Assembly (NCBI GenBank): GCA_017447805.1
Contig: JAFSMR010000032.1
Coordinates: 1 to 64,000 of the forward strand
DNA: 64,000 bases
DNA from: Kiritimatiellia bacterium
GTDB taxonomy: Bacteria > Verrucomicrobiota > Kiritimatiellia > RFP12 > UBA1067
Reading direction: 5' to 3'
In this document: positions 25,903-34,227 of the stretch, piece after piece
Position numbering within the stretch: position 1 is the first letter of the stretch
How the letters are laid out: every line of letters begins with the position of its first letter
Notes under the pieces: model-generated
Databases searched by the model: none
What the model was told of the DNA's origin: nothing
The model's input: the letters and a program-made list of their open reading frames with translations, nothing else
Translations under genes and position numbers: made by a program

Positions 25903-27315
25903 GTTCGCTACGCCAGGTTTGAAAGGAGCAATCTTGCCATCGAGCGCAGCTTCGGCAAGACGATGCAACTCTCCGATCATGTAGAACGGCAGCGAAAGAA
26001 GCTCGAATGGATGAGCCCGGCCATTGCCGTCAACGATCGTAGTCTCAAGGTACGAAGGCTTGTCGCCATTGATCCTTACGCCAAAAGACCGATTCTTCTC
26101 CAGCAGGAATTGGTGAAGCGATTTCATTGTACCGGCAGCTCCGGCCTTGACTTCCACCGGCACCACCGCCGAGCCTACCTGCACGAGGAAATCCACTTCC
26201 GCATCAGATCCGTTTTTCTCCCGCACCCAATGATGCAGAATGTGTTCGCAGTATTCGGCCTCGGCACATTTCAGGTTCTCGGCCACAAACTGCTCGCAGA
26301 ATCCGCCCCGCTCGGCAATGTCGTGCGGGGCGAGCGGCAGCCTTATGGACGCGATCGAAAGGCCCAGCTGTCTTGCGCAAAGCCCGATGTCCAATGTATA
26401 CGCCTTGAAATTCCTCCTGTCCTCGCCCGCGCCGATGGGAACCCCCTCCGCCCGCGACCTGTTTACCCGCGTCAGCACCATCGCCTTGTCCAGCAAGTCC
26501 ACCGCAACCCCCAACTCGCGAGACCTCACCTCGCGGCTCACCGTCACATACGAAAACTTTTTGCCCATCTGCTGCGGCAGCGACCTGAAAACCGACTCCA
26601 GCATCTCCTGCGGAACTTTCCGCCGGTATTTGGCGAAGTCTTCGATATACGTTCCGATCAGCGTCTCCTGGACGCGCTCGACCTCAAGAAACGAGTTCGT
26701 CTCGGCAAAAACTTTCACCGCTTCCGGCAAGCCCCCGACCATCCAATACAAAAGCACCTTTTCCATGCACTCACGGTGAATGGCATCCGGTACCTCGTCG
26801 CCGGGCGCATAGGCGCTTATCCAAGAAGCAAGCCCCGCGCCGCCTACGGCCGGCAGGAACTCTGCAAACGACAACGGCTCCAGAAACAGGTACTCGATCC
26901 GTCCGACCGGTATGGAATACTCGAACTTCTCAAGCGCGAACTCCAAAAGCGACCCCGCTGCAATGACATGGAGCGAAGGACGCTTCTCATAGAAGTATCT
27001 CAGCGTCGCCAAAACCTGCGGCTGAGCCTGAATCTCATCAAGAAACAGGAGCGTCCTGCCGTCGATTATGCGCTGACCGGTCGCAGCCTCCAGCAAGGGA
27101 ACTATCTTGTCAGGATCCTTCGAGCGGAAGTAATCCCCTGCGCCTTCCATTTCTTCAAAATCGATTTTTACCACCGACTCGAATTCGCTTTCTCCGAATA
27201 AATCCATCACCAGCGAGGTCTTTCCCACCTGCCTTGCACCGCGAATGACAAGCGGCTTGCGGGTGGCACGATTCTTCCACTCCTTCAAATAGCCTAAAGC
27301 CTTGCGATTTATCAT
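25897..27315 (-). CDS. AAA ATPase with DUF4143 domain
   Basis: A 472-residue protein of the AAA_14/DUF4143 family. The Walker A motif is VIRGARQVGKTSLVMDLF (near residue 28), Walker B is TLLFLDEIQAQP, and a sensor-like segment is VIAAGSLLEFAL. The C-terminal DUF4143 domain contains a PD-(D/E)XK-like segment (DAEVDFLVQVGSAVVPVEVKAG). These proteins are abundant and mobile in anaerobes; some may be nucleases or toxin-like, but the function is not settled. ATG 27315 is preferred over 27321 because an AGGAG site lies 6 bp upstream of it. It has its own promoter and is probably a separate acquisition. Confidence 0.9.
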   Translation of the reverse strand: MINRKALGYLKEWKNRATRKPLVIRGARQVGKTSLVMDLFGESEFESVVKIDFEEMEGAGDYFRSKDPDKIVPLLEAATGQRIIDGRTLLFLDEIQAQPQVLATLRYFYEKRPSLHVIAAGSLLEFALEKFEYSIPVGRIEYLFLEPLSFAEFLPAVGGAGLASWISAYAPGDEVPDAIHRECMEKVLLYWMVGGLPEAVKVFAETNSFLEVERVQETLIGTYIEDFAKYRRKVPQEMLESVFRSLPQQMGKKFSYVTVSREVRSRELGVAVDLLDKAMVLTRVNRSRAEGVPIGAGEDRRNFKAYTLDIGLCARQLGLSIASIRLPLAPHDIAERGGFCEQFVAENLKCAEAEYCEHILHHWVREKNGSDAEVDFLVQVGSAVVPVEVKAGAAGTMKSLHQFLLEKNRSFGVRINGDKPSYLETTIVDGNGRAHPFELLSLPFYMIGELHRLAEAALDGKIAPFKPGVANL

Positions 27316-27348
27316 GTCCATCTCCTGTCTTTGGATGTTTCATACGGT

Positions 27349-27377
27349 ATTATAACATATTCAATGGCGAAAATCAA
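27349..27377 (-). promoter_or_regulatory. Predicted promoter of the ATPase gene
   Basis: Minus strand TATAAT at 27349-27354 with TTGATT at 27372-27377 and 17-bp spacing. The leader of about 30 nt includes the AGGAG site. The 27378-27584 stretch beyond it holds only copy D of the gene-end module. Confidence 0.6.
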
Positions 27378-27534
27378 CGGTGATGGTATAGATATATTGG
27401 CTTTTTAAGACGGTAACCCTTCCTCAAAGTGGAAATATCGCCAAGTTTTAGCTTCAGAAATATCAATAAATCACGAGCCGCCACCTATAACCGCATCGAA
27501 CCTCGCTCTTCTTCGTGCGACACACTTCAATGGT

Positions 27535-27583
27535 CCACGACGGCCCGCGCAAACACCATCCGCGTATTCATTTCGTGGCCTCC
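27535..27583 (-). repeat. Gene-end module, copy D
   Basis: Minus strand: right after the stop of the 294-residue membrane gene comes GGAGGCCACGAAATGAATACGCGGATGG...GCGCGGGCCGTCG. It includes the ribosome site and a 14-codon stub, MNTRMVFARAVVDH, that stops at once. It is a start-of-gene remnant without a gene. Confidence 0.75.
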
Positions 27584-27584
27584 G

Positions 27585-28469
27585 TTAGTTGCTTGACCAT
27601 ACGGCGTAGAGGGTTGCGTTTGCAACATCATAGAGGAACGAATACCCGCCGCATGTCGCATAGCAATAGTTGTAGGCTAGGAAATCGGCCGGATATGGGT
27701 CGTAGCCGTTGTATTTGCGCCAAACCTGCCCGACGAAAGCGCAGTCGCCGCAACCGTTTGTACATGCGTTGCGCTCGATGGACTCTGACTGGAATTCGTA
27801 GCCGCGAGTCTTGGCAAACGCAAGAAGATCGTCCCTTTCGACCTTGCAGCGAAGTTCGGCATAACCTCCGAGAGGTAGCAGCCCTGTAATCGGCGTGAAA
27901 CGGAGTTCGATGTCCGTTGCATCCCATGGGATAATGTCTGGCGCGATGCTTGCCATACGGAACTCCCACGGATTCCACTTGGCGGCGCGTATCTCGATCA
28001 TATTCGATCCAGATTCCACATTGCGGAATGGGACGATTATGCGCGAGACGAGAAACACCACCGAAAACACGAAGAAGAGGAGAATTGCTAGAGCTGTCCA
28101 CGAACGGGCTCGGCCATTCTTCACGCGCTCTGCGCCATCGGTGTATGTTCGCGGCAGCACGAAACCCCATACGAACGCCGCAATGCCAATCGCGACCATG
28201 AGAAAATAGTGGCAGTTGGCGGGAAGCCAGCGCACGTCGTAAAACCCGAATCCGGCGTATGTGACGGCGCAAAACGCCATTTCCGCCACCCACGCCAGAG
28301 TCGCCCGTTTCGATGCGGAGTAAAGGCGGCACGACCATGGCGACGCCGTCTCACTCGCCGCCGAGCGCCCATCGCCGATGGTGCGGCACAAGCAAATTAT
28401 GCACCCAATCGTCGCAAGCGGCACCGCAAGCATTATTCCAATCACCAGCAAATCAATCACCATCACCAT
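27585..28469 (-). CDS. Membrane protein of unknown function
   Basis: A 294-residue protein with about four hydrophobic segments: near residues 5-27, 58-78, 88-106 and 125-147. A soluble C-terminal domain (about 150-294) contains NACTNGCGDCAFVGQ and two further Cys. The N-terminal half resembles a small four-helix membrane module; the C-terminal part probably faces the periplasm. No family recognised. An AAAGGA site precedes the ATG, and a TAAAAT box at 28500-28505 is a possible -10. Confidence 0.65.
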   Translation of the reverse strand: MVMVIDLLVIGIMLAVPLATIGCIICLCRTIGDGRSAASETASPWSCRLYSASKRATLAWVAEMAFCAVTYAGFGFYDVRWLPANCHYFLMVAIGIAAFVWGFVLPRTYTDGAERVKNGRARSWTALAILLFFVFSVVFLVSRIIVPFRNVESGSNMIEIRAAKWNPWEFRMASIAPDIIPWDATDIELRFTPITGLLPLGGYAELRCKVERDDLLAFAKTRGYEFQSESIERNACTNGCGDCAFVGQVWRKYNGYDPYPADFLAYNYCYATCGGYSFLYDVANATLYAVWSSN

Positions 28470-28540
28470 ATCGAAACATCCTTTCTTGTTTCCATCGGTA
28501 TTTTACCATTTCCCGCGCCGGGGGTTGAACCCGGCGAACA

Positions 28541-28730
28541 TGCAAAAACTCTTTGCAAGTTGCCTAATGCAACCATTTTCTGCTAAATATGCATTTTTTG
28601 CATATACCACTCCAACCAGAAAGGGATCCTTACCAGTTGACCTTGTGTGCAAATCTTGCATATATGATGAATCTTGCCTATTCATGCGTGGGCTCTCCTT
28701 TCCGAGTGGTATGTGCAAAATCTGCACATA
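28541..28730. repeat. Cluster of dyad-symmetric TGCA elements
   Basis: Four inverted repeats, each with a 5-nt loop: TGCAAA/TTTGCA (28541-28557), ATATGCA/TGCATAT (28587-28605), TGTGCA/TGCATA with one mismatch (28646-28662) and TATGTGCA/TGCACATA (28710-28730). Three share the core TGCA-N5-TGCA. They occupy the otherwise empty stretch between the membrane gene and tRNA-Ala. They could be operator sites or RNA hairpins; nothing shows which. Confidence 0.6.
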
Positions 28731-28903
28731 TCACTCTGCCAGTCCTTCGCCTCAAAAAGCACTATCTCGTTGTTCACGCTCCAGCTCCTTCCATTTGAAG
28801 TTCGCGCATATTGTATCATTGTTTGAACATTTTTCACTACCATGCAACAGGATTTCAAAACTATGCGAAAGGATAAAATCAAGGGTGAAACACACTTTTG
28901 GAA
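28731..28903. other. Spacer downstream of tRNA-Ala, nothing recognised
   Basis: Region on the 3' side of the tRNA gene. It has no coding signal. No copy of the tRNA 3' end, which would mark an island attachment site, was found here or elsewhere in the window. Confidence 0.5.
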
Positions 28904-28979
28904 TGGTGGAGAAGAGGAGATTCGAACTCCCGACCCCCACGTTGCGAACGTGATGCTCTACCAACTGAGCTACTTCCCC
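28904..28979 (-). tRNA. tRNA-Ala (anticodon CGC)
   Basis: A 76-nt cloverleaf read on the minus strand. Acceptor GGGGAAG/CTTCTCC has the G3-U70 pair that marks alanine tRNAs; D-stem GCTC/GAGC; anticodon stem TCACG/CGTGG with loop TTCGCAA, giving CGC (codon GCG). The T-arm is GGGAG-TTCGAAT-CTCCT, and the CCA end is encoded. The accessory island lies on its 3' side, a common place for integration, but no duplicated tRNA end was found. Confidence 0.95.
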
Positions 28980-29000
28980 ATCCGTGCGAAAGCAACGCAT

Positions 29001-29030
29001 ATTATACCATATTTTGCCGGTTCGTTGCAA
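29001..29030 (-). promoter_or_regulatory. Promoter of tRNA-Ala
   Basis: Minus strand TATAAT at 29001-29006 and TTGCAA at 29025-29030 with 18-bp spacing. The mature tRNA starts 22 bp after the -10 box. Confidence 0.7.
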
Positions 29031-29128
29031 GGGGGTATTTGAAAAAAGGTAAAAAAAAGGTAAAAATAGGTTTTGGGTGAAAAGGCTGAATATTACTCTG
29101 CCCCCTAGTCACGGAGAGCAAAAAATGG

Positions 29129-29134
29129 TATAAT
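29129..29134 (+). promoter_or_regulatory. Predicted -10 box of the prs operon
   Basis: TATAAT in the context TGGTATAATACGC, followed by a short leader with GGAGG 8 bp before the prs ATG. It is divergent from the tRNA-Ala promoter about 100 bp away. Confidence 0.65.
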
Positions 29135-29162
29135 ACGCACATCTTTTTTGGAGGAACAAGAA

Positions 29163-30131
29163 ATGAGCGAATTCAATAGCGATTTTATGGTGTTTTCCGG
29201 TTCGGCGAATTTGCCGCTAGCGGAAAAGGTTGCTACATATTTAGGCAAGCCACTGAATAAAATCGACATCAAACATTTCCCTGATGGCGAGACGTTCTGT
29301 CAGATACTCGAGCCCGTGCGCGGAAAAGATGTGTTCGTCATACAGTCGGGCAGTCCTGCGCCGAACGAGGCTTATATGGAGCTTTTCGTGATCATGGATG
29401 CATTGAGGCGCGGGAGCGCGGCGAGAATTACGGCGGTATTGCCTTATTACGGCTATGCGCGTCAAGATCGCAAAGACCAACCGAGAGTTCCGATTACCGC
29501 GCGCCTTATCGCAAACCTTCTCGAGTGCGCGGGCGCAAACAGAGTGTTGACCATGGACCTTCACGCGAATCAGATTCAGGGCTTTTTCGATATTCCTCTC
29601 GATCACTTGAAGGCAGAGCCAGTGATTCTGAAATATATTCGCGACCAGCACTTCACGCGTCCTATCGTAGTTGCGCCTGATACCGGCGGCGCAAAGACTG
29701 CGTATGGCTATAGCCGCAAGCTCGGGACGGGCCTGGCGATAGTAGCAAAGCAGCGCACGGGAGATTCGACGGTCGATGCATTTTCGATTGTAGGCGATGT
29801 GAAAGATTGCGATGTGATAATGATCGACGATATGACGGCGACAGGCGGAACGCTTTCCGCCGCGGCAAAGCTTTGCCGTGATAATGGCGCCAAGAGCGTC
29901 CACGCATTCGTCTCGCACTTTCCGCTTACGGCGAAGGGTGAAGAGAGATTGATGGGCGAGACGCAGCTTGACGAGCTAGTCGTGACCGATTCTATTCCTC
30001 TCAGGGCGGGGTTCGATCCGGCGAAATTGCCGTTCAAGTTGACTGAGCTTTCTGTCGCGCCGCTTATTGGCGAGGCGATGAAGCGCATTCATCTTGATGC
30101 GAGCGTCAACGATCTCTTCAACCACGAATGA
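29163..30131 (+). CDS. prs: Ribose-phosphate pyrophosphokinase (PRPP synthetase)
   Basis: A 322-residue enzyme making PRPP from ribose 5-phosphate and ATP, for nucleotides, His and Trp. Signatures: FSGSANLPLAEKVA at the N-terminus, the YYGYARQDRKDQPR loop, the MDLHANQIQGFFDIPLDHL block, and the PRPP-binding DVIMIDDMTATGGTL. Length is normal for class I enzymes. ATG 29163 is preferred over the in-frame TTG 29148, which lies within the ribosome site. Its stop overlaps pth. PRPP is also the substrate of the UbiA-family enzyme encoded at 61574. Confidence 0.97.
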   Translation: MSEFNSDFMVFSGSANLPLAEKVATYLGKPLNKIDIKHFPDGETFCQILEPVRGKDVFVIQSGSPAPNEAYMELFVIMDALRRGSAARITAVLPYYGYARQDRKDQPRVPITARLIANLLECAGANRVLTMDLHANQIQGFFDIPLDHLKAEPVILKYIRDQHFTRPIVVAPDTGGAKTAYGYSRKLGTGLAIVAKQRTGDSTVDAFSIVGDVKDCDVIMIDDMTATGGTLSAAAKLCRDNGAKSVHAFVSHFPLTAKGEERLMGETQLDELVVTDSIPLRAGFDPAKLPFKLTELSVAPLIGEAMKRIHLDASVNDLFNHE

Positions 30132-30721
30132 CGAGTGGGGTGAAGATTATAGCGGGGCTCGGAAACCCCGGCGCGCAATATGCTAACACTCCGCATTCAA
30201 TCGGGTTTGAGGTAGTCGAGCATATTGCGCAGGAAATCGGCGCCAGCTGGGAAGAGAAGCGTTCGTTCCGTTGCCGCTGGGCGAGGGGGAATTTCGCCGG
30301 ATGCAGAGTTTTGCTCGTCGAGCCGCTTACGTTCATGAATCTATCAGGCGAATCGATTGCGGATATAGTAAGATATTCCAATTGCACATCGAATGATCTA
30401 CTCGTAATTCACGATGATATAGATTTGCCGGTAGGCAAGCTTCGCGTGAAGAAGGGCGGCAGCTCCGGCGGGCATAATGGCATAAAGAATATAATCGAGC
30501 GTCTAGGGACGAGCGATTTTGTTCGCCTTAAACTCGGCGTCGGCAAAGAAAAGGGCAATGTCATCGGCTATGTGCTAGGTAAATTCGATTCTGAATCGCG
30601 AAAGATCATGGATTTGGTTGTTGAAAAAGCACACGAGGCTGCAGGGGCGATTATCGCCAATGGTTGCGATAAGGCGATGAATCTTTATAACGGGTGGTCT
30701 GCGACCGAAGCGGGGAAATAA
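30128..30721 (+). CDS. pth: Peptidyl-tRNA hydrolase
   Basis: A 197-residue hydrolase that releases peptides from prematurely dropped peptidyl-tRNAs. Motifs: AGLGNPGAQYANTPHSIGFEVV with the catalytic His20-type residue, LVEPLTFMNLSGESI, LVIHDDIDLPVGKLRVKKGG, and GGHNGIKNIIERLGT. Start overlaps prs by 4 bp. The usual bacterial partner rplY (50S L25) between prs and pth is missing here. Confidence 0.97.
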   Translation: MTSGVKIIAGLGNPGAQYANTPHSIGFEVVEHIAQEIGASWEEKRSFRCRWARGNFAGCRVLLVEPLTFMNLSGESIADIVRYSNCTSNDLLVIHDDIDLPVGKLRVKKGGSSGGHNGIKNIIERLGTSDFVRLKLGVGKEKGNVIGYVLGKFDSESRKIMDLVVEKAHEAAGAIIANGCDKAMNLYNGWSATEAGK

Positions 30722-31482
30722 TGAGAATAGTAAGCCTTGCGAGCGGTAGTGGTGGTAATGCCTATGTAGTCGATAGCAAATATGAAACGCTATTGATCGA
30801 TTGCGGGCTTAGCTATGCGGAACTTGCAAGACGCGCTTATCGTGCAGGTATAGCTTTAGCGAATGTCATCGGCGTTTTGTTTACCCACGAACATACCGAC
30901 CACACGAGAGGCGCAAGTATGTTCGAAAAACGCCATCCCGAGGTTCCTTTCTTCGCGAACTTATCCACGGCCGAAGCAATCGGCTCTAAGAATTTCGTCG
31001 TTTTTGAAAACGACCAGCCTTTTGAATTCGGGCCTTTTGAAATAACCGCATTTTCGATTCCGCACGATGTCTCTGACCCTGTGGGGTATTTGGTCAAGGC
31101 GGAAGGCAAGACGTATTTCCACGCTACCGATTTTGGCGCGCCGCTTGAATCCATCGGCAGAAAATTCTTCGAGGCAAATGTAGCGACTCTCGAATCGAAT
31201 CACGATTCCATGTTGCTCGAGCGTTCCAATAGGCCGGAATACCTCAAGCAAAGAATACGAGGCGATAGAGGACATCTCTCCAACGATGATGCGGCGAGGT
31301 TTGTCGAAATATATTCTTCCTACAAGCTCGAGTATCTCGCGCTTGCACATTTATCGAGAGAATGCAACGAGCCGCATCTAGTCTTGAAAACGATGCGCGA
31401 TATGCTGTATAGTACTCAGCGCGAAGATATAACGCTCGAGATACTTTCGCAGGATGAGCCAAGCGAGGGGTGGGTATGTTAG
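30721..31482 (+). CDS. MBL-fold metallohydrolase, YycJ/WalJ-like
   Basis: A 253-residue metallo-beta-lactamase-fold protein. The metal motif THEHTDHTRGA is near residue 57, with further ligands expected in the HATDFGAP and LAHLSRECNEP segments. The N-terminus (MRIVSLASGSGGNAYVVDS) is typical of the YycJ/WalJ group, thought to be a 5'-3' DNA exonuclease in firmicutes (family knowledge). ATG 30721 overlaps the pth stop by one base. It overlaps the ABC-F gene by 7 bp, so the operon is translationally linked. Confidence 0.88.
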   Translation: MRIVSLASGSGGNAYVVDSKYETLLIDCGLSYAELARRAYRAGIALANVIGVLFTHEHTDHTRGASMFEKRHPEVPFFANLSTAEAIGSKNFVVFENDQPFEFGPFEITAFSIPHDVSDPVGYLVKAEGKTYFHATDFGAPLESIGRKFFEANVATLESNHDSMLLERSNRPEYLKQRIRGDRGHLSNDDAARFVEIYSSYKLEYLALAHLSRECNEPHLVLKTMRDMLYSTQREDITLEILSQDEPSEGWVC

Positions 31483-33458
31483 ATTTCAAAGGCGTAAGAG
31501 TGCATTATGGACGGCAGGATGTGCTCGAAAACGTCACCTTCCGCGTGAATAAAGGCGAGCGGATAGGAATCGTCGGGCCGAACGGCAGCGGAAAATCGAC
31601 GCTGTTCAAAATAATCCTAGGCGAAATTTCGAGCGATTCGGGCGACCTCATAATAGAAGGCAATCCTAGAATCGGCTGGACGCGTCAAAATCCCGAGCCC
31701 GAGAGCGATAGCGAAACTCTGCTCGAATATTCGCTTCGCGCAATACCGGCCCTCGCGGATATCGAAAACGAAATGAAGAGCCTCGAAAACGATTTGGCGG
31801 ATTCTGCAAAGATGAAACGCTACGGCGAATTGCAATCGCGCTTCGAACATCTCGGCGGCTATGATATCGATTCGAGGGTCAAGATCGCCTTAGGGGGCTT
31901 GGGGTTCGCGGTCGAAGAATTTTCCCGTCCATTCAAATCTTTTTCCGGCGGATGGCGAATGAGGGCGGAACTTTCGAGGGTGCTTGCTTCCAAGCCGGAT
32001 TTGCTGCTCCTTGACGAACCGAGCAACTACCTAGATTTGCCGGCAGTGGATTGGCTGCAGAAATTCCTGAAGAATTACGATGGGACATTGATGCTGATTT
32101 CTCACGATAGGTTTCTGTTGAGGAATCTTACCAATACGATTGTCGAGATAGATGCGAATACGGCGACGAGGTATGAAGGCGGCCTAGATTATTATCTCGA
32201 AGAAAGAGAAGTAAGATACCGTCATTTAGTTCAGGCGAAAGAAAATCAAGATCGCCATCGCGAGCAACTACAGCGTTTCGTAGATCGTTTTCGCGCGCAG
32301 GCGACAAAGGCCGCACAGGCGCAGAGTCGTCAAAAACTAATCGATAAAATCGACGAAGAAAAGATCGTCTTGCCCAAGCGGCATATCAATTCAGGACGGC
32401 TTAGGCTAGCCGAACCTCCGTCGAGCGGCATAGAAATGTTTAGGTGCGAAGATTTGGTGTTTTCGTACGACGGCAAGAAGAATGTCCTCGATGGAGTATC
32501 TTTCAATATAGACCGGGGCGAAAAAATCGCACTAATCGGCTATAATGGGCTCGGCAAGACGACGCTCATGAGAATTATCGCCGGGACGAAAAGCCCCACT
32601 GGCGGCAAGGCGATTCTCGGGCATAATGTAAAGGTCGGTTATTTAAGCCAAGAATTCGCGGAAACCATTCCGCCGGATTTGTCGGTATACCGCAATGCGA
32701 AGAATGTATGGGATGCATCGGGAGGGGGCCCGGAAAAGAATTTCCGCAATCAGCTTGGCGCATTTGGATTTGATGAAAACGATGTGGAAAAACCTGCGGG
32801 AGTTCTTTCGGGCGGCGAAAAGATTCGTCTTGCGTTCTTGCGTCTATTCCTCGCGGCGCCGAATTTTCTTCTTCTCGACGAACCGACTACCCACCTAGAC
32901 CTTGATGGCCGGCGAATGCTGCAGGATGTGTTGAAAGCATATAAAGGCACGATTCTTTTGGTATCTCACGATATCGAGTTCGTAAGGGAAGTTGCGACTG
33001 GGGTTTTGGAAATTTCGCGCTCCGGCATAAGGCAATATCCAGGCGGGTATGATTATTACGAAGAGAAAAAGGCTCGCGATCAAGCTGAAGGAATAATCGC
33101 GCGCGACGAAACGAAAAAAGATAATCGTGAAATAGAAGTAGCCGTGCCGCTCGAGAAGCTAAGCGCAAAAGACCTCCGAAGGCTTAGAGCCGAAGCGAGG
33201 GCGAAATTGGCGCCGAAAATCCGCGAGCTCAAGAAAAAGGTAGAGCTCGCCGAAAAAAAGCTAGAGGAGTGCGAGAAGGGGCTTGAGGAAGCAAGTGCCG
33301 AGCTTTTCAATCCAAAGCCCGATACGGATTTTGCCGAAGCGAACAAGAAAGTCAGATATTTTCAAGTCGAAATCGATCGCTGGACCAAAGAGTGGGAAGA
33401 TGCGGCAACAGAGCTAGAGGAAATATCGAATTCCAAAGACGAGGATGGCGTATCATGA
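31476..33458 (+). CDS. ABC-F family ribosome-associated ATPase
   Basis: A 660-residue soluble protein with two ABC domains and no membrane segments. Walker A motifs are GIVGPNGSGKSTLF and ALIGYNGLGKTTLM. Signatures are SFSGGWRMRAELSRVLA and VLSGGEKIRLAFLRLFL; Walker B segments are LLLLDEPSNYLD and FLLLDEPTTHLD. Between the domains lies the positively charged linker of ABC-F proteins (about 240-310). The last ~100 residues form a Lys/Glu-rich coiled coil as in Uup/YdiF-type members. ABC-F proteins act on stalled or antibiotic-bound ribosomes. The exact subfamily cannot be set by eye. Confidence 0.93.
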   Translation: MLDFKGVRVHYGRQDVLENVTFRVNKGERIGIVGPNGSGKSTLFKIILGEISSDSGDLIIEGNPRIGWTRQNPEPESDSETLLEYSLRAIPALADIENEMKSLENDLADSAKMKRYGELQSRFEHLGGYDIDSRVKIALGGLGFAVEEFSRPFKSFSGGWRMRAELSRVLASKPDLLLLDEPSNYLDLPAVDWLQKFLKNYDGTLMLISHDRFLLRNLTNTIVEIDANTATRYEGGLDYYLEEREVRYRHLVQAKENQDRHREQLQRFVDRFRAQATKAAQAQSRQKLIDKIDEEKIVLPKRHINSGRLRLAEPPSSGIEMFRCEDLVFSYDGKKNVLDGVSFNIDRGEKIALIGYNGLGKTTLMRIIAGTKSPTGGKAILGHNVKVGYLSQEFAETIPPDLSVYRNAKNVWDASGGGPEKNFRNQLGAFGFDENDVEKPAGVLSGGEKIRLAFLRLFLAAPNFLLLDEPTTHLDLDGRRMLQDVLKAYKGTILLVSHDIEFVREVATGVLEISRSGIRQYPGGYDYYEEKKARDQAEGIIARDETKKDNREIEVAVPLEKLSAKDLRRLRAEARAKLAPKIRELKKKVELAEKKLEECEKGLEEASAELFNPKPDTDFAEANKKVRYFQVEIDRWTKEWEDAATELEEISNSKDEDGVS

Positions 33459-34225
33459 AGAAGATCGATTGCAAGGTAATGGGGATAGTGAATGTAACGC
33501 CGGATTCGTTTTCAGATGGAGGCAAATATTTTGCGCCGGAAGAAGCCGTCAAGAGGGCGTGCAATTTGATTCGCGAAGGCGCCGATATTATCGATTTAGG
33601 CGGCGAATCTACGAGGCCGGGCGCCGAAAGACTAGATTGGCAAAGCGAATGGGCGCGGCTTGAGCCGGTAATCAAGAATTTAATCGATTCTCTTTCTTCG
33701 CCGCGGCAGAAATTAAGGCGCGTTCCAATTTCGATTGATACTTATCACCCTGAAACGGCGCAAAAGGCAATCGAGCTAGGCGCAGATATAATAAATTGCG
33801 TTTATGAAGAGCCTATTAGCGAAATGTGCCGCGTAATCAAAAACTCCAATAAGTCTATCGAACTCGTAATGCCCGCAAAGAGTTATTTGAAAGCAGATAT
33901 TTTTGCGCTCGATAAATCTCAAGTCTATATCGACCCCATGATAGGTTTTGGAACTACGAGAGAAGAAGACCTAGAACTTTTGAGATCGATTAAAGATTTA
34001 TCCCTAAAAGCGAGAGTTCTCGTAGGTGCGAGTAGAAAAAGAATCGTAAAGAAATTGACAGGCGAAAAAAATCTAGGCAAGAATCTAGGCGGGAATATCG
34101 CAATCGCTCTATGGGCGGCGTTATCCGGGGCGAGCGCGGTTAGGGTTCACGATGTTTTTGAAACGGTGCAGGCGATCAAGACGGCAACAATCCTTGCAGA
34201 CGAAAGCTGTATTTTGGAGGAGTAA
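33455..34225 (+). CDS. folP: Dihydropteroate synthase
   Basis: A 256-residue enzyme condensing p-aminobenzoate with hydroxymethyl-dihydropterin pyrophosphate in folate synthesis. Signatures: MGIVNVTPDSFSDGGKYFAPEEA, DIIDLGGESTRPGAERLD, RVPISIDTYHPETAQKAIELGADIIN (read in parts), and VLVGASRKRI. ATG 33455 lies in the ABC-F stop (ATGA) and gives the family N-terminus. It is slightly shorter than most DHPS, mainly in the loop after ELVMPAK. The folC gene is at the other end of the window. Confidence 0.95.
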   Translation: MKKIDCKVMGIVNVTPDSFSDGGKYFAPEEAVKRACNLIREGADIIDLGGESTRPGAERLDWQSEWARLEPVIKNLIDSLSSPRQKLRRVPISIDTYHPETAQKAIELGADIINCVYEEPISEMCRVIKNSNKSIELVMPAKSYLKADIFALDKSQVYIDPMIGFGTTREEDLELLRSIKDLSLKARVLVGASRKRIVKKLTGEKNLGKNLGGNIAIALWAALSGASAVRVHDVFETVQAIKTATILADESCILEE

Positions 34226-34227
34226 AG

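Noticed and set aside
25897-27315. Toxin-antitoxin pair made of the ATPase and a neighbour
   Set aside because: DUF4143 ATPases are often stand-alone; no small antitoxin-like gene is adjacent and the gene has its own promoter.
22331-27587. Integron attC sites
   Set aside because: The gene-end module lacks the paired RYYYAAC/GTTRRRY core sites and the large imperfect palindrome of attC; no integrase is present.
28510-28534. tRNA gene or tRNA attachment-site fragment
   Set aside because: On the minus strand CCGGG-TTCAACC-CCCGG is a perfect T-arm shape followed by a 7-nt acceptor-like segment, but there is no 5' half, no anticodon arm and no CCA, and it does not match tRNA-Ala.
28378-28953. 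Open frame crossing the tRNA-Ala gene
   Set aside because: It reads through the tRNA complement (RRFELPTPTLRT-like artefact peptide) and the dyad cluster; no protein features.
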